From Actinomycetota bacterium (GTDB taxonomy: Bacteria; Actinomycetota; Acidimicrobiia; Spongiisociales; ZC4RG35): 5,307 nt of DNA. The stretch spans positions 1-5,307 of the forward strand of contig JAKEHF010000185.1 in the NCBI GenBank assembly GCA_022615295.1. The letters are read 5' to 3'. Shown piece after piece: positions 1 to 5,307 of this stretch; position 1 is the first letter of the stretch, and each line of letters begins with the position of its first letter. The translations under genes and the position numbers were made by a program. The notes under the pieces were generated by a model. The model searched no databases. It saw only the letters and a program-made list of their open reading frames with translations, and was not told the origin of the DNA.

Positions 1-764
1 AGCTCGGCGGCGAGACTGTCGTCGCGGGCCACTGCCGACGGCTCCTGCTCGGTGCGTCGGGCGTAGTAGCGACCCGACAACCCTCCGAGACTGTCCTCCG
101 TGGCGCACCAGACGATGGTGTCTGCCCCCTGTTCCGGGGTGAGCCCCGCTCGCCGCACCAGCGGCCGGACCAGCGCCGGGAACAATGCGGTGTCGACCAG
201 CCCGGGATGGACCGCATGCACCCGCCACGCGGGCTGACGTCTCGCCAGCTCCCTTGCGAACAACACGTTGGCCAGCTTGGAGGTGGCGTATTCGGAGACG
301 CCGAACCTTGATCGTGTCGGTCTTCTCAGACGTTCGAAGTCGATGCCGTCTGCCCTGTGATGCATGTCGGAGGAGACCACGACGACGCGGGAGCCCTCAC
401 CCAGGACGCTTCTCAGTTCATTGGTGAGCAGGAAGTGACCGAGATGATTGACACCAAACTGGATCTGGAACCCCTCACGGGTCACGCCCCGGGCAACCGC
501 AACCCCGGCGTTGTTGACCAGTACGTCCAGCCGCCTCCCCGTGGAGACGAACTCGACTGCGGCGCGACGCACCGAGTCGAGCGAGGCGAGATCGACGAGT
601 AGCGGCTCCACCGTCCCACCGGCCGCTCCGATCTCGGCGACCAGGGCCCGAAGACGGTCCTCGGAGCGTCCGGCCGCCACCACCGAGAAGCCCATCAGTG
701 CCAGGCGCCGGGCGACGGCTCGGCCGATCCCTGAGGTCGAACCGGTGACCATGGCGACCCTCAC
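1..764 (-). CDS. SDR-family oxidoreductase, retinol-dehydrogenase-like (3' end cut by window edge)
   Basis: NAD(P)-dependent short-chain dehydrogenase/reductase, expected to be cytosolic and to interconvert an alcohol with a ketone or aldehyde; the substrate is unknown. I translated the minus strand by hand: 254 codons without a stop, then a partial Leu codon. Visible motifs, counting from GTG 764: cofactor loop TGSTSGIG (7-14), VDLAS (57-61), NNAG (84-87), conserved Asn106 in GVNHLGH, catalytic Ser in VVSSDMH (131/132), YATSK with Tyr159 and Lys163, and HPGLVDT (186-192). The C-terminal stretch (GRYY, then EPSA near 241-244) matches the usual end of RDH11-14-like and plant/bacterial homologues, so probably only some 10-20 residues are missing. 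GTG 764 gives the normal short N-terminus (MRVAMVTG). ATG 794 would add ten residues (MTLAGRYGGG) and ATG 752 would remove four; neither has a clear ribosome binding site. It diverges from the acyl-CoA ligase, suggesting shared control. The family call is firm, the substrate open. Confidence 0.93.
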   Translation of the reverse strand, partial: MRVAMVTGSTSGIGRAVARRLALMGFSVVAAGRSEDRLRALVAEIGAAGGTVEPLLVDLASLDSVRRAAVEFVSTGRRLDVLVNNAGVAVARGVTREGFQIQFGVNHLGHFLLTNELRSVLGEGSRVVVVSSDMHHRADGIDFERLRRPTRSRFGVSEYATSKLANVLFARELARRQPAWRVHAVHPGLVDTALFPALVRPLVRRAGLTPEQGADTIVWCATEDSLGGLSGRYYARRTEQEPSAVARDDSLAAE

Positions 765-770
765 ACCGCC

Positions 771-776
771 ACCGTA
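771..776 (-). promoter_or_regulatory. Candidate -10 hexamer for the SDR gene
   Basis: Read on the minus strand the hexamer is TACGGT, fitting the TANNNT form of actinobacterial -10 elements. It ends six bases before the GTG at 764, the spacing expected when transcription starts at or next to the start codon (a leaderless mRNA). No Shine-Dalgarno sequence precedes this GTG, which agrees with leaderless expression. A weak -35-like TTGATG lies at 792-797 on the same strand, but the 15-base spacer is short. Such a short motif can occur by chance; position is the main support. Confidence 0.35.
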
Positions 777-785
777 ACGCCCGGC

Positions 786-791
786 TAGCGT
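786..791 (+). promoter_or_regulatory. Candidate -10 hexamer for the acyl-CoA ligase gene
   Basis: The hexamer TAGCGT fits TANNNT and ends eight bases before the TTG start at 800, so transcription could begin at the start codon. There is no purine-rich ribosome binding site between it and the TTG. I see no convincing -35 box at the usual distance (around 763-768). It lies ten bases from the opposing -10 candidate of the dehydrogenase, so the two promoters would be nearly back to back. This is a position-based inference. Confidence 0.35.
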
Positions 792-808
792 CATCAACGT
801 TGACCACG
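789..808. promoter_or_regulatory. Interrupted palindrome, possible operator in the divergent gap
   Basis: A perfect 10-base palindrome TCAACGTTGA lies at 794-803. After two unmatched bases on each side the symmetry resumes (CGT at 789-791, ACG at 806-808), so 8 of 10 base pairs across the 20-base site are symmetric. The size and symmetry resemble binding sites of dimeric repressors such as the TetR or GntR families. It overlaps the end of the ligase -10 candidate and covers the ligase TTG start, a position where a bound repressor could block transcription. No regulator gene is visible in the window. A perfect 10-base palindrome is expected a few times by chance in 5 kb, so location carries the argument. 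Confidence 0.35.
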
Positions 809-2290
809 GACCGTCTCAACGCCGACGAGTTCTTCCTGCGTGACCGGATCACCGAAGGCCGGGGTCAGAGGGTGGCCCTCCGGCTCGACGACGGTGAGAT
901 GTCCTATGACGACGTCGATGAGCTCGCCTCTGCGTTTGCCATGGCGCTGGCCGGGGTCGGGGTGTCCAAAGGAGACCGTGTCCTCATCGTGGCATCGGAC
1001 GGTCCCGACTACGTGGGCGCCCTCTTCGGGACCTTCCGGCTCGGCGCCGTCGTGGTCATGCTCAACCCGGGTCTCCCCAGAGATGCGATGACCGCCATGA
1101 TCGAACGGTCGAGGGCGGCTGCGGCCATCGTCGACGCCGACCTGGTGGCGAGGTTCGAAGAGGCGACAACCGGATGGGCCCCCCAGGTCATCGTCCCCGG
1201 CGACTTCCCCTTGGCGGTTTCCCCGGTACCCACGTCTCCCACCGCTCCTGGGGATCCAGCGATATGGCTCTTCTCCGGGGGCACTACCGGTCTGCCCAAG
1301 GCCGTCCCCCAAACTCATCGCAGTCTGGTCAACACGACCCGTCTCTACGGGAAAGGGGTGCTCGGACTCAACCGGGACGACGTCACGATCGCCGTCCCCA
1401 AGCTCTACTTCGGCTACGCCACCGGCTCCAACCTCCTCTTCCCCTTCTCCGTGGGGGGCTCGACGGTGCTCTTCGCCGAGCCCTCCACCCCCGAGGCCCT
1501 GTTCCGTCGGATCGAGACCTATCACCCAACGGTGTTGGTCAACGTGCCGTCGGCGATCAATCAGATGCTCAACCATCCCGGCGCCGCCGAGGCGGATCTC
1601 ACCAGTCTGCGTCTCACCACCTCGGCGGGCGAGGCCCTTCCCGAGACCTTGCACCACAGATGGCTCGACACCTTCGGCGTCGAGCTGCTCGACGGGTTGG
1701 GCACCGCCGAGATGTGGCACATCTTCATCAGCAACCGCCCGGGTGCCGTCCGGCCGGGGACGTTGGGACAGGTGGTCCCCGGGTTCGAGATCAAGGTCTG
1801 CGACGAGGAGGGCAACGAGGTCACTTCCGATGAGGTGGGTCGGTTGTGGGTGAGGGGGGACTCGCTGGGACTCGGCTACTGGGACGACCCCGAGGCGACG
1901 AGTGTGGCCTTTCGACCGCCGTGGTTCGTTGGCGGCGACCTGGTCTCGGTCGACGACGACGGCTATGTGACCCACCGGGGGCGGGCCGACGACGCAGTCA
2001 AGGTCAAAGGCAAGTGGTTCCGACCCCAGGAGCTCGAATCGACGCTGCTCGACCATCCGGCCGTGGTCGAGTGCGCCGTGGTGGCAACTGAGGACGAGGC
2101 GGGTCTGACCCGACCGGTGGCCTTCGTCGTGGTCTCCACGGAGACGACCGAGGAGGACCTCGTCCAATGGTCCTTGGGTCACCTCGAGGCCTACAAGCAC
2201 CCCCGTCGCGTCTTCTTCCTCGACCGTCTCCCCACGACACATCTGGGCAAGGTCGACCGGGCCGCCCTGCGCCGCCAGGTGATGGACTGA
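800..2290 (+). CDS. Acyl-CoA synthetase, benzoate-CoA ligase type (AMP-forming)
   Basis: ATP-dependent acid:CoA ligase of the adenylate-forming (ANL) superfamily: it activates a carboxylic acid as an acyl-adenylate, then transfers it to CoA. The 496 residues are near full length for the benzoate-CoA ligase group. Motifs: P-loop FSGGTTGLPK (158-167); LYFGYATG (202-209), aligning with the acid-pocket segment of benzoate-CoA ligases; DGLGTAEMWHIFISN (298-312), very like the DGxGSTEMLHIFLSN signature of that group; GD (379-380) with the ribose-binding Asp; hinge GRADDAVKVKGKW (394-406); and catalytic Lys484 in THLGK. All key residues are present, so it should be active. An aromatic acid is the likeliest substrate, but related enzymes also take cyclic or branched acids. 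The start is TTG: an in-frame stop at 746-748 and no ATG or GTG between it and 800 leave no other early choice, since the next in-frame ATG (899) would cut into the N-terminal domain. It diverges from the dehydrogenase and precedes dinB. Confidence 0.92.
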   Translation: MTTDRLNADEFFLRDRITEGRGQRVALRLDDGEMSYDDVDELASAFAMALAGVGVSKGDRVLIVASDGPDYVGALFGTFRLGAVVVMLNPGLPRDAMTAMIERSRAAAAIVDADLVARFEEATTGWAPQVIVPGDFPLAVSPVPTSPTAPGDPAIWLFSGGTTGLPKAVPQTHRSLVNTTRLYGKGVLGLNRDDVTIAVPKLYFGYATGSNLLFPFSVGGSTVLFAEPSTPEALFRRIETYHPTVLVNVPSAINQMLNHPGAAEADLTSLRLTTSAGEALPETLHHRWLDTFGVELLDGLGTAEMWHIFISNRPGAVRPGTLGQVVPGFEIKVCDEEGNEVTSDEVGRLWVRGDSLGLGYWDDPEATSVAFRPPWFVGGDLVSVDDDGYVTHRGRADDAVKVKGKWFRPQELESTLLDHPAVVECAVVATEDEAGLTRPVAFVVVSTETTEEDLVQWSLGHLEAYKHPRRVFFLDRLPTTHLGKVDRAALRRQVMD

Positions 2291-2329
2291 GGCTCATCGG
2301 TCTCAGGCGATCTGTCCCAGGCAGACGAC

Positions 2330-3553
2330 ATGATCCACCCCGTGGAGCCGACGATCCTCCATGCCGACCTGGACGCCTTCTACGCCTCGGTCGAGCAGAT
2401 GCTCGATCCGTCCCTCCAGGGGCGCCCGGTGCTTGTCGGGGGTGGCATCGTGGTCGCCGCCTCCTACGAGGCCAGGGCCTACGGGGTGCGGGCCCCGATG
2501 CCCACCCGGGAGGCACTGATCCTCTGCCCCCGCGCCGTGGTGGTCTCGGGGAGCTTCCGACGCTATCTCGAGCTGTCCGACGACGTGATGGCGATCTTTG
2601 AGGACGCCACACCTGTCGTGGAGCAGATCTCGGTGGACGAGGCGTTTCTCGACGTGTCGGGCACCACACATCTCCTCGGCTCTCCGACCCAGATCGCCAG
2701 GGTCCTCCGGGCGCGGGTGCGAACGGAGCTCGGTCTCCCCCTCTCCATCGGAATCGCCTCCACCAAGTTCCTGGCCAAGATCGCCTCGGCCCGGGCGAAA
2801 CCCGACGGTTTGGTGGTTGTCGAGAGTGGGCGTGAAATCGAGTTTCTCCATCCGCTGCCGGTCGAGGCGCTCTGGGGCGTCGGCCGGGTCACCGCGGCAC
2901 GGCTTCACCGTCTCGGTGTCGCCACCGTCGGAGAGTTGGCGGAGTCACCCCTGCTGGCACGATCGCTCGGGGTGAAGACCTCCGCCACGCTGCGGGAACT
3001 GGCCTGGAATGTCGATCCCCGACCGGTGCGCGGCGGGCGCCGGGCGGGGAGTGTGGGGAGCCAGCAGGCCCTGGGGAGGGGTCTGCGTGACCTCGCCGAG
3101 ATGTACACGGTCATCGCCGGTCTCGCCGATCGTGTCGGCAGACGCATGCGCGCCAAGGGCAGGTCCGGGTCGACGGCCACGTTACGGGTGAGATTCCCCG
3201 GTCCTCGGGTGGCGACACGGAGGCGGACACTGCCCGCTCCCACCGCCTCCACCGCAGCCATCGGCGAGGTATGCAGGGAGCTTCTCTCACGGGCCCTCGA
3301 GGCATCAGCCGGCGACCCGGTCACATTGATCGGGGTCTCGATGTCGCATCTCACAACCGAGAGGGCGATTCAACTCGAGCTGGCTTTGGACGTCGGGTCC
3401 GCCACCAGGGCGGGGTCGTCGGCCGATCTTCGGCGACGGGCCCTCGACGACAGCATCGACTCAGTGAGGGAACGGTTCGGACGTGACCTGGTCCGGCTGG
3501 GAGCCTCGGGCTCGGGCGATGACGACTTTCGAAGGCTGGCCGAGCGCTCTTGA
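2330..3553 (+). CDS. dinB: DNA polymerase IV (Y-family, DinB)
   Basis: Error-prone Y-family polymerase that extends past lesions and misaligned primers in the cytoplasm. The 407 residues carry the full set of signatures: HADLDAFYASVE (11-22) with catalytic Asp13 and probable steric-gate Tyr18; YEAR (46-49) for the incoming nucleotide; SVDEAFLDV (101-109) with catalytic Asp103 and Glu104; TKFLAKIASARAKPDG (145-160); and a helix-hairpin-helix thumb around 181-205 (GVGRVTAARLHRLGV). The little finger begins with GSVGSQQALGRG (240-251), the variant I associate with actinobacterial Pol IV rather than the E. coli-type sequence. IQLELAL (347-353) is a plausible but imperfect sliding-clamp motif. The tail RRRALDDSIDSVRERFG (368-384) is typical of actinobacterial homologues. 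ATG 2330 is preferred because a weak AGGCAG lies five bases upstream; GTG 2342 has none. It follows the ligase by 39 bp on the same strand, so co-transcription is possible. No LexA-like GAAC-N4-GTTC box is in that gap. Confidence 0.97.
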   Translation: MIHPVEPTILHADLDAFYASVEQMLDPSLQGRPVLVGGGIVVAASYEARAYGVRAPMPTREALILCPRAVVVSGSFRRYLELSDDVMAIFEDATPVVEQISVDEAFLDVSGTTHLLGSPTQIARVLRARVRTELGLPLSIGIASTKFLAKIASARAKPDGLVVVESGREIEFLHPLPVEALWGVGRVTAARLHRLGVATVGELAESPLLARSLGVKTSATLRELAWNVDPRPVRGGRRAGSVGSQQALGRGLRDLAEMYTVIAGLADRVGRRMRAKGRSGSTATLRVRFPGPRVATRRRTLPAPTASTAAIGEVCRELLSRALEASAGDPVTLIGVSMSHLTTERAIQLELALDVGSATRAGSSADLRRRALDDSIDSVRERFGRDLVRLGASGSGDDDFRRLAERS

Positions 3554-3568
3554 TCTCGGCGTGCACCC

Positions 3569-3597
3569 GACGGGGGCCACCCGAGGTGGCTTCCGTC
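3569..3597 (+). terminator. Hairpin terminator after dinB, between converging genes
   Basis: A 13-base-pair stem closes on a three-base CGA loop (3582-3584): arms 3569-3581 and 3585-3597. As plus-strand RNA every position pairs, two of them as G-U. Read from the minus strand the same two positions become A-C mismatches, so the structure is stronger for the plus-strand transcript and is best assigned to the ligase-dinB direction. No U-tract follows, which is common for terminators in high-GC actinobacteria. The last two stem bases fall inside the stop codon (3596-3598) of the converging acyltransferase gene. Pairing was read by eye; no folding energy was computed. Confidence 0.7.
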
Positions 3598-4156
3598 AGG
3601 CCTCCTCCTCGACCCGTATCGGGCCGCCACCCTCGGGGCGCACGCCCATCTTCCCGGCGTAGAAGGCTCGAGCCGCCTCCATGACCTCGGCCGGATCTCC
3701 CTCATGGGTTACGGCCTCGGAGAGGGTCACCGCCCGTGCCAGTGCGTCGATGGAGGCGAACACGATGGGCACCCCCGCGGTCTCGGCGATCTTGAGAAAC
3801 CCGGACTTCCAGAACGGGGTCGCCGCCCTGGTGCCCTCGGGGGCGATCACCAGAATCAACTCATCGCAGCGCTCGAAGACATCCGCCACCTGGCGGACAA
3901 CACCGCCGGGGCGGGAACGATCGACGGGGATGCCGCCCCAGGCGCGAAACACGAGCCCGAACGGCCGGCGGAACAGGGTGTGCTTGCCTATGAAGCGGGC
4001 ACGTATCCGATAGGCGTGGAGGGCGGCGAGAAAGAGGACGAAGTCCCAGTTGCTGGTGTGCGGTGCGCCGACGACGACCATCTTGGGCACCGGTGGGAGC
4101 ACACCGAGGAACCTCCAGCCGAGGAGACGGGCCAGCGTGTAGGAGAGCCACTTCAC
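3596..4156 (-). CDS. Lysophospholipid/glycerol-phosphate acyltransferase-like protein (PlsC-type)
   Basis: Small acyltransferase of the PlsC/LPLAT superfamily, members of which move an acyl chain from acyl-CoA or acyl-ACP onto a glycerol-phosphate backbone or another acceptor at the inner membrane face. The 186 residues contain the family blocks in order: HTSNWD (33-38), the HX4D catalytic motif; KHTLFRRPFG (59-68); GGIPVDR (74-80), acceptor binding; APEGTR (106-111 region, EGTR 107-110); and WKSGF (116-120) leading to GVPIVFAS (128-135). ARAFYAGKMGVRPE (162-175) is the C-terminal block seen in short homologues of about 190 residues. I see no clear transmembrane helix, so it is probably peripheral. 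The start is GTG: the stop of the preceding gene is in the same frame 12 bases upstream, so no earlier start exists. It is likely co-transcribed with the membrane protein upstream. The acceptor is not readable; short members need not be true 1-acylglycerol-3-phosphate acyltransferases. Confidence 0.92.
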   Translation of the reverse strand: MKWLSYTLARLLGWRFLGVLPPVPKMVVVGAPHTSNWDFVLFLAALHAYRIRARFIGKHTLFRRPFGLVFRAWGGIPVDRSRPGGVVRQVADVFERCDELILVIAPEGTRAATPFWKSGFLKIAETAGVPIVFASIDALARAVTLSEAVTHEGDPAEVMEAARAFYAGKMGVRPEGGGPIRVEEEA

Positions 4157-4166
4157 CGGCGCATCG

Positions 4167-4170
4167 CCCT
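4167..4170 (-). promoter_or_regulatory. Weak ribosome binding site for the acyltransferase
   Basis: On the minus strand AGGG overlaps the TAG stop of the upstream membrane-protein gene and sits ten bases before the GTG at 4156. The spacing is somewhat long. A short GGCG/CGCC hairpin between them could bring it closer. The overlap with the stop codon suggests translation of the two genes may be coupled. Confidence 0.4.
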
Positions 4171-5307
4171 AACGGGCGGGGGCGATGTGGAACCCGGTCT
4201 CGTCGACCCAGACCAGCGAGGAGCGGAACCCGACGGCGGCGACGATGGCGTCGGCCATGCCGTCATCGACGACCCCCTGGTCATCGGACCGGTAGAGGAC
4301 ACGCACCCGTGCCTGTTTTGGCAGACGGGCTGAGAGCATTCCCGGATGCGAGCAGATCACGGTCACGTCGAATGGGGTCACCACCTCGGCCGATGCGGTC
4401 AGCTCCCTGTCCGCGGCGTTGGTCCTGAGGAGGTGCCAGGCGGCGCCACCCGCGGACAGAAAGAGTGCGACGGTGGCGACGAAGGAGTCGTCGAGGCCGT
4501 CGACGCCGAGGACCGCCTGGAAGACGAACACCAATGTGGCGATCAACGCCCCCGATCCGACGAGGGCCATGATCACCCCGAGACCGAGGAGATAGAACCT
4601 TCGGGGGGCGGTGACGGCCTCGATGCCCCTGGGCACCCGTTGGGCCCGTCCCCAGAAGCGGAGCCAGGTGGTCAATGCGATGAGGAGAACCACCCCCGAG
4701 GAGATGGCGGCCTCCTCCAACGAGCCCACGAAGGTGGTCCGGGAGAGCACCGCGGTGAACAGGGCGGTGAGCGCGGCGACGGCGGCTCCCAGGGCAATGG
4801 CCGCGGTGGCGTACTCGTAGGCACGCACGGGATCCGTTCGCTCCCCGCCGAGGAGACGCCGATGATGCGCCCAGACGGTCCCCGACACCATGGCGACGGC
4901 GAGAGTCACCGGCAGGAACTCGAAATGGGCCCCGGCAGGCGAGGTCTCGGTGAGCAGATAGACGAGGGCCTGTGCCAACACGAGCGCCCCGGCCCCGAGC
5001 ACGGTGACGAGACCCTGGGTCGCCAACAAGAACATCCATGCGTTCCGGGGTGCACCGGCCGGGCCGGGCCAGCGCCGCAGCCATCGATACCACCACACCG
5101 GCGCCCCGGTGAGGACGAAGGCCAGGGCGGTCGGGGGTTCCATGGCGCCGGGCGAAGTCTCGGGCGCCATGCGTATGTAGATCTCGGTGAGACCCCAGTC
5201 GAGGAGCCCCCCGATACCGATCGCCAAAGTGACGAGACCGGCGGCCGAGCCGATGACCCGAGGAAGGTCCGCCGCGTCGGAGCCGGACGGGGTGGCCCGA
5301 ATCGCCA
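4169..5307 (-). CDS. Polytopic membrane protein, DUF5671-like, with C-terminal cytoplasmic domain (5' end at or beyond window edge)
   Basis: Integral membrane protein of unknown function; I recall this layout in actinobacterial proteins of the DUF5671 family, a resemblance from memory. The frame is open from the TAG at 4169-4171 to the right edge (378 codons). A TTG at 5225-5227 is a possible start but falls inside the first helix (VIGSAAGLVTLAIGIGGLL), so the true start lies upstream; the last two bases of the window would be the TG of an in-frame NTG codon, a possible start at the edge itself. Numbering from that TTG, eight helices can be seen: the first around -9 to 12, then about 33-48, 65-92, 104-120, 139-161, 175-192, 211-240 and 248-267. 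Loops after even helices are Arg-rich and those after odd helices acidic, so both termini should be cytoplasmic. Residues about 270-352 form a soluble domain with FDVTVICSHPG (286-296), VLYRSDDQGVV (310-320) and SSLVWVDETGF (336-346). The acyltransferase follows 12 bp downstream. Confidence 0.82.
   Translation of the reverse strand, partial: AIRATPSGSDAADLPRVIGSAAGLVTLAIGIGGLLDWGLTEIYIRMAPETSPGAMEPPTALAFVLTGAPVWWYRWLRRWPGPAGAPRNAWMFLLATQGLVTVLGAGALVLAQALVYLLTETSPAGAHFEFLPVTLAVAMVSGTVWAHHRRLLGGERTDPVRAYEYATAAIALGAAVAALTALFTAVLSRTTFVGSLEEAAISSGVVLLIALTTWLRFWGRAQRVPRGIEAVTAPRRFYLLGLGVIMALVGSGALIATLVFVFQAVLGVDGLDDSFVATVALFLSAGGAAWHLLRTNAADRELTASAEVVTPFDVTVICSHPGMLSARLPKQARVRVLYRSDDQGVVDDGMADAIVAAVGFRSSLVWVDETGFHIAPAR

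Noticed and set aside
794..2242. A 482-codon open frame on the minus strand antisense to the acyl-CoA ligase
   Set aside because: It is rich in Gly, Arg, His and Glu, shows no family motif, and lies exactly opposite a gene with complete catalytic motifs. Long antisense frames are expected in GC-rich genes.
2287..2325. Short inverted repeats between the ligase and dinB (CTGAG/CTCAG and TCTG/CAGA)
   Set aside because: The stems are 4-5 bp with loops of 7-10 bases, too weak to call a terminator or attenuator; such pairs are common by chance.
2303..2908. Minus-strand frames of 109-221 codons within dinB and the ligase end
   Set aside because: They are shadows of third-position GC bias, with compositions dominated by Arg, Pro and Gly and no motifs.
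3470..3478. GAACGGTTC in the 3' part of dinB as a LexA/SOS box
   Set aside because: The half-sites are separated by one base instead of four and lie inside the coding region near its end, so it does not fit the actinobacterial SOS box.
3704..4333. A 209-codon plus-strand frame opposite the acyltransferase and the end of the membrane protein
   Set aside because: Its low-complexity Gly/Asp/Glu/Arg translation has no recognisable domain and spans the boundary of two well-supported minus-strand genes.
4281..5096. A 271-codon minus-strand frame overlapping the membrane protein in another frame
   Set aside because: It is an Arg/Gly/His-rich translation. The competing frame has regular hydrophobic helices with correct charge topology.
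5225..5227. TTG as the true start of the membrane protein
   Set aside because: It falls in the middle of a hydrophobic helix whose first half is encoded upstream in the same open frame, and truncation there would break the fourfold repeat.
1..5307. A defence system, mobile element, CRISPR array or RNA gene
   Set aside because: All space is accounted for by five housekeeping- or metabolism-type genes; no direct repeats, transposase motifs or tRNA-like folds were seen on reading.

Overview
This 5.3-kb, very GC-rich window looks like ordinary chromosome from an actinomycete-like bacterium. I infer this from the strong G/C bias at third codon positions, frequent GTG and TTG starts, sparse Shine-Dalgarno sequences, an actinobacterial-type DNA polymerase IV and a DUF5671-like membrane protein. 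The lineage is an inference (an acidimicrobial-type actinobacterium would fit). There is no transposase, CRISPR array, tRNA, rRNA or phage gene, and coding density is almost complete.

Layout. (1) 1-764, minus strand: a short-chain dehydrogenase/reductase of the retinol-dehydrogenase-like type, whose last few residues lie beyond the left edge. (2) 800-2290, plus strand: an acyl-CoA synthetase of the benzoate-CoA ligase type, diverging from gene 1 across only about 35 bp. That gap holds two back-to-back -10-like hexamers and an interrupted palindrome that could be an operator. (3) 2330-3553, plus strand: DNA polymerase IV (dinB), 39 bp after the ligase. (4) 3569-3597: a long hairpin, the likely terminator of the plus-strand genes, overlapping the stop codon of the converging gene. 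(5) 3596-4156, minus strand: a small glycerolipid-type acyltransferase. (6) 4169-5307, minus strand: a polytopic membrane protein built from four repeats of a two-helix unit plus a cytoplasmic C-terminal domain. It is open at the right edge and lies 12 bp upstream of the acyltransferase, so the two are probably one operon.

How the genes may work together. The dehydrogenase and ligase share a regulatory gap and could act on one carboxylic acid/alcohol/aldehyde pathway; neither substrate can be read from sequence. DinB is probably only a positional passenger of the ligase transcript. The membrane protein and acyltransferase form a separate envelope/lipid-related unit. I found no clear evidence of a new multi-gene system. 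The points most worth checking are the compact divergent control region, the fourfold repeat in the membrane protein and the asymmetric hairpin between the converging genes.
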